Shown: positions 53,795 to 63,415 of the stretch, piece after piece
Layout: every line of letters starts with the position of its first letter
Position numbering within the stretch: position 1 is the stretch's first letter
NCBI RefSeq assembly: GCF_021165935.1
Contig: NZ_CP088953.1
Location: 2,589,501 to 2,653,500, forward strand
From: Microbulbifer elongatus
Lineage (GTDB): Bacteria; Pseudomonadota; Gammaproteobacteria; Pseudomonadales; Cellvibrionaceae
Length of the DNA stretch: 64,000 nt
Direction of reading: 5' to 3'
Notes under the pieces: generated by a model
The model's input: the letters and a program-made list of their open reading frames with translations, nothing else
Databases searched by the model: none
What the model was told of the DNA's origin: nothing
Translations under genes and position numbers: made by a program

Positions 53795-56404
53795 ATGAAC
53801 ACCGAATACCGCAAAAAACTCCCCGGCACAGACCTCGATTATTTCGACACCCGCGAGGCCGTCGAAAACATCCAGCCGGGCAGCTATGAAAAACTCCCGT
53901 ACACATCCCGCATCCTCGCGGAGAACCTGGTACGCCGCTGCGAACCCGAAAACCTCACCGCAGCCCTGAAACAAATCATCGAGCGCAAACGCGACCTCGA
54001 CTTCCCCTGGTTCCCCGCGCGCGTCGTCTGCCACGATATTCTCGGCCAGACCGCACTGGTGGACCTCGCCGGCCTGCGCGACGCCATCGCAGAGAAGGGC
54101 GGTGACCCCGCCAAAGTAAACCCGGTCGTGCCCACCCAGCTGATCGTCGACCACTCCCTGGCCGTCGAGTACCCCGGTTTTGAAAAAGACGCGTTCGAAA
54201 AGAACCGCGCTGTGGAAGAGCGCCGCAACGAAGACCGCTTCCACTTCATCAACTGGACCAAGACCGCGTTTGAAAACGTCGACGTCATCCCGCCCGGCAA
54301 CGGCATCATGCACCAGATCAACCTGGAGAAAATGTCTCCGGTTGTGCAGGTCAAAGATGGCGTCGCCTTTCCGGATACCTGCGTCGGCACCGACAGCCAC
54401 ACACCCATGGTGGATGCACTCGGCGTAATTTCCGTGGGCGTGGGCGGTTTAGAGGCCGAAAGCGTCATGCTCGGTCGCGCCTCCTATATGCGCCTGCCCG
54501 ACATCGTCGGCGTCGAACTGACCGGCAAACTGCAGCCCGGCATCACCGGTACCGACATGGTATTGGCATTGACCGAGTTCCTGCGCCGCGAGCGCGTAGT
54601 GGGTGCCTACCTCGAATTCTTCGGCGCAGGCGCGTCCAGCCTGAGCCTCGGCGACCGCGCCACCATCGCCAACATGACGCCCGAATACGGCGCAACCGCC
54701 GGCATGTTCGCCATCGATGAGCAGACCATCGACTACCTGAAGCTCACCGGCCGCGACGACGAGCAGGTAGCCCTGGTAGAAAAGTTTGCGAAAGAAACCG
54801 GCCTCTGGGTAGACAGCCTCAAAAATGCCGAATACGAGCGCGTACTCAAGTTCGATCTCTCTTCTGTCGGCCGCAACCTCGCCGGCCCCTCCAACCCGCA
54901 CGCACTGCTGCCGGTATCGGAACTGGCGAATCGCGGTATTGCCAAAGACTGGGAGGACGGTTGGAATAAAGAGAAAGGCGAGATGCCGGACGGCGCGGTG
55001 ATCATCGCCGCAATCACCAGCTGCACCAACACCAGCAACCCGCGGAACATGATTGCCGCGGGCCTGATCGCACGCAACGCCAACAAGCTCGGTCTGACCC
55101 GCAAGCCCTGGGTAAAAACCTCCCTGGCACCGGGTTCCAAAACCGTAAAAATGTACCTGGAAGAAGCCGACCTGCTGCCGGAACTGCAACAGCAGGGCTT
55201 CGACGTGGTCGCGTTTGCCTGCACCACCTGTAACGGAATGAGCGGCGCGCTGGATCCGAAAATCCAGAAAGAAGTCATCGACCGCGACCTCTACGCCACC
55301 GCCGTACTGTCCGGCAACCGTAACTTCGACGGCCGTATCCACCCCTACGCCAAGCAGGCCTTCCTGGCTTCACCGCCCTTGGTGGTCGCCTACGCCATCG
55401 CCGGCACCATCCGCTTCGATATTGAAAAAGATGTACTGGGCCACGACAAAGACGGCAACCCGGTAACCCTGAAAGATATCTGGCCGAGCGACGAAGAGAT
55501 CGACGCGATCGTCAAACAGAGCGTGAAGCCCGAGCAGTTCCGCCAGGTCTACATCCCGATGTTTGACCTGAACAAAGCGGAAGCAGAGAAGGGCGAGCCG
55601 CTGTACCACTGGCGCCCGCAAAGCACCTACATCCGCCGCCCACCGTACTGGGAAGGCGCACTTGCAGGCGAGCGCAGCCTCAAAGGCATGCGCCCGCTGG
55701 CGGTACTCGGTGACAACATCACCACCGACCACCTGTCGCCGTCCAATGCCATCCTGGCCAGCAGTGCGGCCGGTGAATACCTGGCGAAAATGGGCCTGCC
55801 GGAAGAGGACTTCAACTCCTACGCCACCCACAGGGGTGATCACCTCACCGCCCAACGCGCCACCTTCGCCAACCCGAAACTGTTGAACGAAATGGTGCGC
55901 GACGACAACGGTGCAGTGAAGCAGGGCTCCCTTGCCCGCGTGGAGCCGGAAGGCAAGGTCACCCGTATGTGGGAAGCCATCGAAACCTACATGGACCGCA
56001 AGCAGCCGCTGATCATTATCGCCGGCGCCGACTACGGCCAGGGCTCCTCCCGCGACTGGGCCGCCAAGGGCGTGCGCCTCGCCGGTGTCGAAGCCATCGT
56101 GGCCGAAGGCTTCGAACGCATTCACCGCACCAACCTGATCGGCATGGGCGTACTGCCCCTGGAATTCCAGCCCGGCACAACCCGTGAGACGCTGGGCATC
56201 GACGGCACCGAAACCTTCGACGTTCTCGGCGAACACACCCCAGGCGCAACCCTGACCCTGCTGATCCACCGCAAAGACGGTGAGACGGTGGAGGTCCCGG
56301 TCAAATGCCGCTTGGACACCCAGGAAGAAGTCTCCATCTACAGCGCCGGCGGCGTCCTCCAACGCTTCGCCAACGACTTCCTCGAAGCCGAAGCCAGCGC
56401 CTAA
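53795..56404 (+). CDS. acnD: Fe/S-dependent 2-methylcitrate dehydratase AcnD
   Basis: 869 residues of the aconitase superfamily. Cluster-binding cysteines are in IAAITSCTNTSNPRN and FACTTCNGMSG; DTCVGTDSHTPMVDALG and the C-terminal swivel domain GADYGQGSSRDWAAKG are intact. In the prp context it dehydrates 2-methylcitrate to an aconitate-type product; with PrpF it replaces PrpD, and no prpD is present in this operon. It could also show aconitase activity. Confidence 0.95.
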   Translation: MNTEYRKKLPGTDLDYFDTREAVENIQPGSYEKLPYTSRILAENLVRRCEPENLTAALKQIIERKRDLDFPWFPARVVCHDILGQTALVDLAGLRDAIAEKGGDPAKVNPVVPTQLIVDHSLAVEYPGFEKDAFEKNRAVEERRNEDRFHFINWTKTAFENVDVIPPGNGIMHQINLEKMSPVVQVKDGVAFPDTCVGTDSHTPMVDALGVISVGVGGLEAESVMLGRASYMRLPDIVGVELTGKLQPGITGTDMVLALTEFLRRERVVGAYLEFFGAGASSLSLGDRATIANMTPEYGATAGMFAIDEQTIDYLKLTGRDDEQVALVEKFAKETGLWVDSLKNAEYERVLKFDLSSVGRNLAGPSNPHALLPVSELANRGIAKDWEDGWNKEKGEMPDGAVIIAAITSCTNTSNPRNMIAAGLIARNANKLGLTRKPWVKTSLAPGSKTVKMYLEEADLLPELQQQGFDVVAFACTTCNGMSGALDPKIQKEVIDRDLYATAVLSGNRNFDGRIHPYAKQAFLASPPLVVAYAIAGTIRFDIEKDVLGHDKDGNPVTLKDIWPSDEEIDAIVKQSVKPEQFRQVYIPMFDLNKAEAEKGEPLYHWRPQSTYIRRPPYWEGALAGERSLKGMRPLAVLGDNITTDHLSPSNAILASSAAGEYLAKMGLPEEDFNSYATHRGDHLTAQRATFANPKLLNEMVRDDNGAVKQGSLARVEPEGKVTRMWEAIETYMDRKQPLIIIAGADYGQGSSRDWAAKGVRLAGVEAIVAEGFERIHRTNLIGMGVLPLEFQPGTTRETLGIDGTETFDVLGEHTPGATLTLLIHRKDGETVEVPVKCRLDTQEEVSIYSAGGVLQRFANDFLEAEASA

Positions 56405-56414
56405 GCCTGTTTAA

Positions 56415-56562
56415 ATCGTCATCCCGGACTCGATCCGGGATCCAGAGATAACCTCGTCATGCCGGACTTGATACGGCATCCAGCTAGTGCCTCGTCATCC
56501 CGGCGCAGGCCGGGATCCAGCTCCGAGGCCCTGGATCCCGGATCAAGTCCGGGATGACGCAA
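56415..56562. repeat. Dispersed palindromic repeats between acnD and prpF
   Basis: Four partial palindromes in a row: GTCATCCCGGACTCGATCCG, GTCATGCCGGACTTGATACG, GTCATCCCGGCGCAGGCCGG and CTGGATCCCGGATCAAGTCC, each with its CAG or GATGACG end. They stop 16 bases before the prpF ATG, leaving little room for a normal ribosome-binding site. Confidence 0.88.
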
Positions 56563-56577
56563 TAAGTGATTAAACCC

Positions 56578-57771
56578 ATGACTCATACTCCCCAAAACTT
56601 CCCCCCACAAATCCGGGTCCCCGCCACCTACATGCGAGGCGGCACCAGCAAAGGCGTCTTCTTCCGCCTACAAGACCTCCCAGAACCCGCCCAGGTCCCA
56701 GGCCAAGCCCGAGACAACCTGCTACTCCGAGTAATCGGCAGCCCCGACCCCTACGGCAAACAAACCGACGGCATGGGCGGCGCCACCTCCAGCACCAGCA
56801 AAACGGTGATCGTCTCCAAGAGCGAACAGCCCGAACACGACGTCGATTACCTGTTCGGCCAGGTCGCCATCGACAAACCGTTCGTAGACTGGTCCGGCAA
56901 CTGCGGCAACCTAACCGCCGCCGTCGGCGCCTTCGCCATCAACAGCGGTTTTGTCGATGCAGCGCGTGTTCCAGAGAACGGCATCTGCACCGTGCGCATC
57001 TGGCAGGCCAATATCAAAAAAACCATCATTGCCCAGGTCCCCATCACCAATGGGGAAGTGCAGGAGACCGGTGATTTCGAACTGGACGGCGTCACTTTCC
57101 CCGCGGCAGAGGTCCAGATCGAATTTATGGATCCGGCCGACGGGGAAGGAGCCATGTTCCCCACCGGCAACCTGGTGGACGACCTGGAAGTACCAGGCGT
57201 CGGTACGCTAAAGGCCACCATGATCAATGCCGGCATCCCCACCATCTTCATCAATGCCGCGGATATCGGTTATACCGGCAGCGAACTGCAGGAAGCCATC
57301 AACGGTGACGACAAGGCCCTCGCCATGTTCGAAACCATCCGCGCCCACGGGGCGGTGAAGATGGGGCTGATCGCAAAGGTGGAAGAGGCCGCCGCTCGCC
57401 AGCATACGCCCAAAGTTGCTTTCGTAGCCGCCCCAAAGGGCTATATCGCCTCTAGTGGTAAAGAAGTAGGATCAGGAAGTATCGATCTGCTGGTGCGCGC
57501 CCTGTCCATGGGCAAACTGCACCACGCCATGATGGGCACCGCTGCGGTGGCCATCGGCACCGCAGCCGCCATTCCCGGCACCCTGGTCAATCTGGCCGCT
57601 GGGGGAGGGGAGCGCAATGCCGTTACCTTCGGCCATCCGTCTGGCACCCTGCGGGTTGGTGCGGAGGTGGAAATTGCCAATGGGCAGTGGACTGCTACCA
57701 AAGCCATTATGAGTCGCAGTGCGCGGGTTTTGATGGAGGGTTGGGTGCGGGTGCCCGGGAACACTTTTTAG
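56578..57771 (+). CDS. prpF: PrpF, AcnD-accessory isomerase
   Basis: 397 residues from the ATG at 56578; a GTG at 56566 is the alternative, and neither has a clear Shine-Dalgarno because repeats run to 56562. PrpF motifs: VPATYMRGGTSKGVFF (catalytic Lys in TSKG), GSPDPYGKQTDGMGGATSSTSK, DWSGNCGNLTAAVG (Cys). The family isomerises the trans/cis methylaconitate double bond made by AcnD. Its last third exists again as a frameshifted copy at 62890-63364. Confidence 0.96.
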   Translation: MTHTPQNFPPQIRVPATYMRGGTSKGVFFRLQDLPEPAQVPGQARDNLLLRVIGSPDPYGKQTDGMGGATSSTSKTVIVSKSEQPEHDVDYLFGQVAIDKPFVDWSGNCGNLTAAVGAFAINSGFVDAARVPENGICTVRIWQANIKKTIIAQVPITNGEVQETGDFELDGVTFPAAEVQIEFMDPADGEGAMFPTGNLVDDLEVPGVGTLKATMINAGIPTIFINAADIGYTGSELQEAINGDDKALAMFETIRAHGAVKMGLIAKVEEAAARQHTPKVAFVAAPKGYIASSGKEVGSGSIDLLVRALSMGKLHHAMMGTAAVAIGTAAAIPGTLVNLAAGGGERNAVTFGHPSGTLRVGAEVEIANGQWTATKAIMSRSARVLMEGWVRVPGNTF

Positions 57772-57831
57772 TACTGGTCCAGGAGGCTCCGCAAAACGGT
57801 GCACGCTGTTTGAACAAGCACTGAAATTCGG

Positions 57832-57865
57832 AAAAGCGAGTCCAAAATTGGGCGCGCTTTTTTTG
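57832..57865 (+). terminator. Imperfect intrinsic terminator after prpF
   Basis: AAAAGCG (57832-57838) ... CGCTTTT (57855-57861) with inner CCAA/TTGG, then a T run. Very similar in sequence to the terminators at 60584 and 63416. Confidence 0.75.
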
Positions 57866-58432
57866 TGCCAAATTTCTAATTATTCCTTAGCTATAAAGGG
57901 CTATGTGCACACTCAATTCGACAAAATCTGGCGTGAAAATCACCCGGCTAAAGATAAGTGATTGACTCAATTCGTATTTGAAATACGATCGAATACGGCT
58001 CTACGAAAAATCTAAACACCTTGTAGAGCATGATATGTGAATGTATTAATGATTAGTTTGGCGAGTATTTCGGTGGTAGTTCGAGGTGTATGGCAGGGGC
58101 CTCTTTGCCCTTGCATCGAACAATCAAAAAACCTAAAAGCGTAAGGAGAGATCGCGGATTTACAATGTTCAGATAGAGCGAGCTACCAGTCGGGCTCGCT
58201 TTTTTGTTTCTCCAGTCTACTCCGCGAAACTTGAATAATTTGATATTGGCTGCTGTTCGATCAGAAGATGCCAGCGCTTAGAAGATCAAATAGTAAAAAT
58301 ACAGCTGATCTTACTCACTGTGATTAATAGACCCGTTCTTTGCAATATTGAAAAGGTGCTCTCGTGATGGGTGGTACGAGGTGAGATCGGCCGCTAGTAA
58401 TAGACTCATAGTAATTTTCTCTGGGGGATATA
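57866..58432. other. AT-rich gene-free region with an orphan terminator
   Basis: No open frame here looks like a gene. At 58079-58120 GTTCGA and TCGAAC can close a stem around a GGCA/TGCC helix, and at 58177-58205 AGCGAGC / GCTCGCT plus five T forms a good terminator with no gene ending before it. A small RNA or an eroded cassette is possible. Confidence 0.4.
58177..58205 (+). terminator. Orphan intrinsic terminator
   Basis: Perfect 7-bp stem AGCGAGC (58177-58183) / GCTCGCT (58194-58200), loop of 10, then TTTTT. The nearest upstream gene, prpF, already has its own terminator 340 bases earlier. Confidence 0.8.
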
Positions 58433-60154
58433 GTGATCAATATTAGAATATGGGCATCCAAGGTTGTGGTGGGGTTACTTTTTTGTTTCTGGGTTGGCGA
58501 AATTTTTGCGCAGATTCCACCCAATTCTCGGCGCTTTCAGATCAATGATTATTACGGCCCCGACGGAAGCGGTGGATACGAACTCTATCGAGCGCATGGG
58601 TTTGCCTTACAGAGCGCAGACAATATAAAAACGAAAATATTTCTACTGCCATTGGTTGAGGCGCGAACCAACGCGATTGAATTCTACGACGAGGATGGCT
58701 TTCTATATGACCCGGCCGATAGCCCGAGGCAGCTCGCACGGTCCATTAGTATTCCGTTGGCGTTGCACCAGAAACTACCAAGTAAGGAACATACGCCAGC
58801 GTTTGTTAGCGCACTAAGCGACGGAATCTCTGTGACCAATTATATGTACCCGAGTGCGAAAGCACCTAACGGTATGCCTCTGATTTACCCGCCTGCGCAA
58901 GGCCTGGCTCCCCAGTTGCATCAAGCAAACATGGAAAGAGACAGACTCTTCGCCGAACAACAAAAAATGATCGAGCAGTTTGAGAACTATGCACCGGAGC
59001 TGGTAAACCTCTTGGAGCTAGAAATTTCCGTGCGAATTGGGTCTGAGCAAATTGCCGTTGTGTCGTACCCACATAGCTTTATAACGATGGGTGACACGCT
59101 GTCTGTCGCGGTTGAAAACCCCACTATGTATGAGCAGAACAGAATCCGCCAAGGCAAAATGGACGTGCTGGTTTCCTACAAATTCCGTGATGCTAAGACC
59201 TCCACGATTTCAGCGCGCTTCGATGCGAAGCGGATTGTCAATAGATTTCTTCGCGAGGTTCAACAATCTTCGGTGAAAAAGAAGTCGTCTGGTTGGCAGT
59301 TTCTCGGATTTGGATCCCGACGCAGTACCCTAAAAACAGCCTTCAATCAGAGTGTGGATAGTCAGTTTAAGGGCTCAACATCCGAGTCGACTACGATTGA
59401 AATGTTTGATGCTGACGACAGTATGATTGAACAGTTCGAGGCGGACTTCTTCCCCGAGCTAAGTCGCCAATCTGTGATAGAGAACCATCTCGAAGCGGCC
59501 CGTATTGCTGCGGCGTCTGGAAATGAAAAGCTGCGCGATCTGCACCTGAAGTACGCCGATGCGGTTGAAAATAGTAACCCCGATCTGGAAGTGGATGTGG
59601 CGGATGCCGTGGCTTCTCTCTCCGCCGGTGACTACGCAGGGTTTTTAGCAAAAGGAGTTCGTTGGGGTGACCACCGGGCCACCGGTAATAGTTCGTTCCG
59701 TCGAGTGATAAATGAGCAAGCGGCGATTGACAAAAACAAAGCCTGGAGTCAAAGCCGGACGGTGTCGGTCCAACGCTCATTGACGATGAAGGCTGATCGC
59801 CTGAATACTTGGGAGCAGTGGCCTGACATGGGCATTTGTGGAGTGGTCTCGTATAACTATCAGGTGCCGATCGAACGCTGGAATGGATGGCAATGGGTGC
59901 AGAAGGTAGGCGTCATGCCCACATGTGTAACTGAGAATGGTCCAGCTCGCTCAGCAGGTATTATTCCTGGCATGATCGTGGCTGATTTTGATGGTGAGCT
60001 GTTCACCTCATCGTTGGAGGCGGAGGACTTTCTACGTCGCTATAGACCCGGCGATCGTGTTACGGCAAGAGTGGTGGATTTCCCGCCGGGTCGACCACCG
60101 CAGTACACAGATTACGACATCCAATTATCTGCAGGGAAACCAATCAAACTATGA
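58433..60154 (+). CDS. Exported protein of unknown function with C-terminal PDZ-like domain
   Basis: 573 residues from a GTG with TGGGGGA upstream. Signal peptide about 1-27 (VVVGLLFCFWVGEIFAQ). I do not recognise the main body (about 30-480); it contains a charged helical stretch (HQANMERDRLFAEQQKMIEQ, about 164-183), a predicted beta-rich part, and DADDSMIEQFEADFFPEL. The last ~75 residues look like a PDZ domain: GVMPTCVTENGPARSAGIIP then GMIVADFDGEL, with the usual GI-x-PGD-like turn. No catalytic triad is evident. Its stop overlaps the start of the next gene (ATGA), so the two are made together. AT-richer than the prp genes, consistent with transfer. Confidence 0.72.
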   Translation: MINIRIWASKVVVGLLFCFWVGEIFAQIPPNSRRFQINDYYGPDGSGGYELYRAHGFALQSADNIKTKIFLLPLVEARTNAIEFYDEDGFLYDPADSPRQLARSISIPLALHQKLPSKEHTPAFVSALSDGISVTNYMYPSAKAPNGMPLIYPPAQGLAPQLHQANMERDRLFAEQQKMIEQFENYAPELVNLLELEISVRIGSEQIAVVSYPHSFITMGDTLSVAVENPTMYEQNRIRQGKMDVLVSYKFRDAKTSTISARFDAKRIVNRFLREVQQSSVKKKSSGWQFLGFGSRRSTLKTAFNQSVDSQFKGSTSESTTIEMFDADDSMIEQFEADFFPELSRQSVIENHLEAARIAAASGNEKLRDLHLKYADAVENSNPDLEVDVADAVASLSAGDYAGFLAKGVRWGDHRATGNSSFRRVINEQAAIDKNKAWSQSRTVSVQRSLTMKADRLNTWEQWPDMGICGVVSYNYQVPIERWNGWQWVQKVGVMPTCVTENGPARSAGIIPGMIVADFDGELFTSSLEAEDFLRRYRPGDRVTARVVDFPPGRPPQYTDYDIQLSAGKPIKL

Positions 60155-60447
60155 ATACCTTACGGATTACCGTTCTTACCATTTGCGCTTCGATGTCCTC
60201 TTACGCAGCCACAGCCCAGGAGGTACCTCGGTGTCACGTGTATGTGGATCGCGCAGGATGGGTGGCGAGTGACGTTTCAAAAGTAGTCAAAGTGCGCTAC
60301 GACAGTGCCCGTCTGTGTGATACGACACTCAAACACTATGTCTGTTACACCTATTTTGAGAGTCGAGAGGGCTGTAATAAGAATGACGCTAGCCTGGTCG
60401 ACCTTTTCTTGAAGGATGCACGCGCTGCAGGAGAAGTCATTGATTGA
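60151..60447 (+). CDS. Small exported four-cysteine protein, coupled to the PDZ-like protein
   Basis: 98 residues starting in the ATGA overlap with the preceding stop. Signal peptide about 1-23 (TVLTICASMSSYAATAQ), then about 75 residues with four cysteines (VPRCHVY, ARLCDTT, HYVCYTY, EGCNKND), which could form two disulfides in the periplasm or outside. No known family recognised. Translational coupling suggests a complex or common pathway with the larger exported protein. Confidence 0.65.
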   Translation: MNTLRITVLTICASMSSYAATAQEVPRCHVYVDRAGWVASDVSKVVKVRYDSARLCDTTLKHYVCYTYFESREGCNKNDASLVDLFLKDARAAGEVID

Positions 60448-60948
60448 TGCATTGACGGTTACGCGAGTTCTCTGGCTCTGAGTAGGATATCCGTAAGTGG
60501 GTGCGTACAGGTGCCCGGTGACTGCATTTGGTTTGGACGCCAATATTAGAGGTCGGTACAAAATAGCGAATTTTCACAAGGCGAAAAAGCGAGCCTCATT
60601 TGAAGCTCGCTTTTCTATATGCGTCAGTCGCTGATTAAATCTTAGCCGAATTACATGTTGAAACCACGATGACGGATTACTTAATCACGACTTGAGTGGG
60701 CAAACCTGTGTCATTGACTTAAAACATAATTCAAATACTATCTAGATCAGAAAAATTTAACGGGCATATAGGAAATGCCCGTCGAAACATGGCGTCCCAT
60801 TGAGTATGGATAGAAGGCTCCGTCCTTTTTGGCAATCAATTGCCGGCGCTGATATGCCCCAGCGCTCTGTAATCGAGTTGGATATGCAAATATCAATCAA
60901 GGACGTTCGCTTACCTACCGCCCTAACGCACCATGCGCAGAGGGCGTT
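60448..60948. other. Gene-free spacer with terminator and promoter region of the NERD-helicase
   Basis: 501 bases, AT-rich. It holds the terminator at 60584-60614 and presumably the promoter of the following gene; no open frame with a ribosome site is seen. Confidence 0.5.
60584..60614 (+). terminator. Intrinsic terminator after the exported pair
   Basis: AAAAAGCGAGC (60584-60594) with GCTCGCTTTT (60605-60614), 10-base loop. Nearly identical to the terminator after the prpF remnant at 63416. Confidence 0.88.
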
Positions 60949-62832
60949 ATGGCTAAACTGATTCCATCCCTCAGTTCCTGTCTGTCCAGAATGACCTCCG
61001 GCGAGAAACGCTTTGCTCGGCGCCTCGAAGCACTGCTGGAAGATGATTACCTCTGTTGGTTTGATATTCCCTTAGGGAGAAAGCGTCGCTACCCGGATTT
61101 TATAATTCTGCATCCCGCTAGAGGTATTCTTTTTTTAGAGGTCAAGGATTGGAAGGCATCCAGCATCAAACGTGTAAGCCATGCTGAAGTTGATCTTGAA
61201 ACCTCCAGCGGTCGTAAAACGGTAAGTAATCCGATTGAACAGGCCAGACAGTGCAGTTATCAGGTTTTGCAGGTACTTGAGCGCGACCCTCAGTTAAAGC
61301 AGCTGATGGGAAAATACAAGGGGAAACTATGTTTTCCCTACGGGTATGGTGCAGTATTTTCCAATATCACTCGCAATCAAATTGAAAAAGGTATCCCAGA
61401 AGAATATCGCCAAAAGCTGCTACCTGGGCACCTATTAATCTGCCAGGATGAAATGTCCGAAAGCGTTATGGCTGACGAGTTCCAGGAGCGGCTATGGGGA
61501 ATGTTCAATTATAAGTTTGGCAATAAACTGACATTACCTCAGATAGATAGAGTTCGCTGGCATTTATTTCCTGAAATCCGTATTGAGGCGGCCCAGGATG
61601 ATTTGTTTGGTGCGGAGGAGGCCGGTGAAGGTATGCCCGAGGCGTCGTTGGCCGAAAACATGCCAGACATTGTGAAGATCATGGATATCCAGCAAGAGCA
61701 ACTGGCCCGCAGTTTGGGGGATGGTCATCGCGTTGTTCACGGTGTTGCTGGTTCTGGCAAAACACTGATTTTGGGGTATAGATGCCTCTATCTAGCCGAG
61801 GCGTTAAATAAGCCTATCTTGGTACTTTGTTTCAACATTACCTTGGCTGCTCGCTTACGTAGCTTTATCGCCGAAAAGGGGATAAACAATAAAGTCCAAG
61901 TTTATCATTTTCACGATTGGTGTGGCGAGCAGCTGCGAGCTTACCACGTTGATCTGATCGATATAGATGCTCCGGTTTGGGAGCGTCAAGTGCTTTCCGT
62001 GATTAAAGCCGTTGAGAAGGGGCGTATTCCCAAAGGCCAGTACGGGGCGGTGTTGATTGATGAAGGGCACGATTTTGAAGCTGAGTGGTTGACTTTGATT
62101 TCTCAAATGGTTGACCCAGAGACGGATTCACTTCTTTTGCTGTATGACGATGCGCAGTCTATCTACAAACGGAAATCAAGCCTTGGGTTTAGCTTGTCGA
62201 GCGTGGGAATCAAGGCCCAGGGGCGGACCACGATACTTCGATTGAATTACCGTAATACCCGAGAAATTCTTGCCTTCGCGTATCAATTCGCCAAGGACTA
62301 CTTTTCTCAAAATTCTGATTCCGAAATCCCTCTCGTTGAGCCTGAGGCAGCGGGCAAGAGTGGTGTTGAACCTTATGTAAAATGCGTTGAAACGCTGGAG
62401 GAGGAAATTGAGTATGCGGTACGCTGTTTGAAGGTCTGGAATAGTAAAGGGAAGGCTTGGAAGGATATGGCAGTGCTGTACCCGGGGGGCACTGCTGGGA
62501 AGCGGATGGCTGCCGCCTTGAAAAGGGAGCGCATACCGTGCGCATGGCTCGCCTCCAGCGAGTATAAAAAGCGCTATGACCCAAATTCTGAAAGTGTCTG
62601 CATCATGCCGATTCCGAGTAGTAAGGGGCTGGAGTTCGATACTGTAATTATTCTCGATTCCAGCTATCGATCCAGCCACGAGGGACATGTTGATTTGGCT
62701 GGTGATGTGCGTCGAATGTATGTTGGTTTGACACGAGCGCAGGAGCATTTACTGGTGAGCCACCACCGACGGAATGAATTGAGCGCAATGCTGTCTAGCC
62801 GAGATCGGGTCGGGAATGAGTCATTTGTGTAA
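60949..62832 (+). CDS. NERD-domain nuclease fused to a superfamily-1 (UvrD-like) helicase
   Basis: 627 residues; GAGGG 6 bases before ATG. The N-terminal NERD domain (about 15-130) has the PD-ExK-type residues Asp50 (RRYPDFII), Glu64 and Lys66 (LEVKDWK). The helicase part has Walker A GVAGSGKT (265-272), motif II LIDEGHDF (DEGH at 371-374), motif III LLYDDAQSIY, motif IV LRLNYRNT, motif V PSSKGLEFDTVII and motif VI RRMYVGLTRAQEHLLV. NERD-helicase fusions occur in accessory regions and several anti-phage systems use such combinations; here it stands alone between an orphan module and a prpF remnant. A role in DNA repair is the alternative. No membrane or export signals. Confidence 0.9.
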   Translation: MAKLIPSLSSCLSRMTSGEKRFARRLEALLEDDYLCWFDIPLGRKRRYPDFIILHPARGILFLEVKDWKASSIKRVSHAEVDLETSSGRKTVSNPIEQARQCSYQVLQVLERDPQLKQLMGKYKGKLCFPYGYGAVFSNITRNQIEKGIPEEYRQKLLPGHLLICQDEMSESVMADEFQERLWGMFNYKFGNKLTLPQIDRVRWHLFPEIRIEAAQDDLFGAEEAGEGMPEASLAENMPDIVKIMDIQQEQLARSLGDGHRVVHGVAGSGKTLILGYRCLYLAEALNKPILVLCFNITLAARLRSFIAEKGINNKVQVYHFHDWCGEQLRAYHVDLIDIDAPVWERQVLSVIKAVEKGRIPKGQYGAVLIDEGHDFEAEWLTLISQMVDPETDSLLLLYDDAQSIYKRKSSLGFSLSSVGIKAQGRTTILRLNYRNTREILAFAYQFAKDYFSQNSDSEIPLVEPEAAGKSGVEPYVKCVETLEEEIEYAVRCLKVWNSKGKAWKDMAVLYPGGTAGKRMAAALKRERIPCAWLASSEYKKRYDPNSESVCIMPIPSSKGLEFDTVIILDSSYRSSHEGHVDLAGDVRRMYVGLTRAQEHLLVSHHRRNELSAMLSSRDRVGNESFV

Positions 62833-62889
62833 GGTCGATTTGACTGGGTGAATCAGGTGCCGAAATAGTGACCTGGCCCCATCTATTCA

Positions 62890-63364
62890 CCTGCACCGAG
62901 CTGCAGGAAGCCGTCAACGGTGACGACAAGGCGCTCGCCATGTTCGAGACCATCCGCGCCCACGGCGCGGTGAAGATGGGGCGATCGCAAAGGTGGAAGA
63001 GGCAGCCGCCCGCCAGCATACCCCCAAGGTTGCGTTCGTCGCGCCACCCAAGGGCTATACGGCCTCCAGTGGCAAACATGTGGACTCGGGCGATATCCAC
63101 CTACTGGTGCGCGCCCTCTCCATGGGCAAACTGCACCACGCCATGAAGGGCACCGCTGCCGCGATTCCCGGCACCCTGGTCAATCTGGCCGCTGGGGGCG
63201 GGGAGCGCAATGCGGTGACTTTCGGGCAACCGTCTGGCACCTTGAGGGTGGGTGCGGAAGCGGAAATTGGCAACGGGCAGTGGACTGCGACTAAGGCCAT
63301 TATGAGCCGTAGTGCGCGGATTCGGATGGAAGGGTGGGTGCGGGTGCCCGGAGGCAGCTTCTAG
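62890..63364 (+). pseudogene. prpF: prpF 3'-end remnant (duplicate, frameshifted)
   Basis: From ELQEAVNGDDKALAMFETIR to the end this repeats the last ~165 residues of prpF (compare 57285-57771). Three differences are visible: no start or 5' two thirds; a one-base deletion after GTGAAGATGGGGC that shifts the frame near 62982; and a 21-base deletion (VAIGTAA missing) between two GGCACCGC repeats. Other substitutions are scattered, so the copy is not recent. The first part is read in the frame of 62868 and the second in the frame of 62993. It cannot encode an active PrpF. Confidence 0.9.
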
Positions 63365-63415
63365 CAAGGTGCCGTGAATAGCGGCAGACACTGTTCAAGC
63401 TGACTTCGGAAGTCG

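Noticed and set aside
57902..57964. Short 20-codon frame after prpF
   Set aside because: Too short, no ribosome site, and no similarity that I can recognise.
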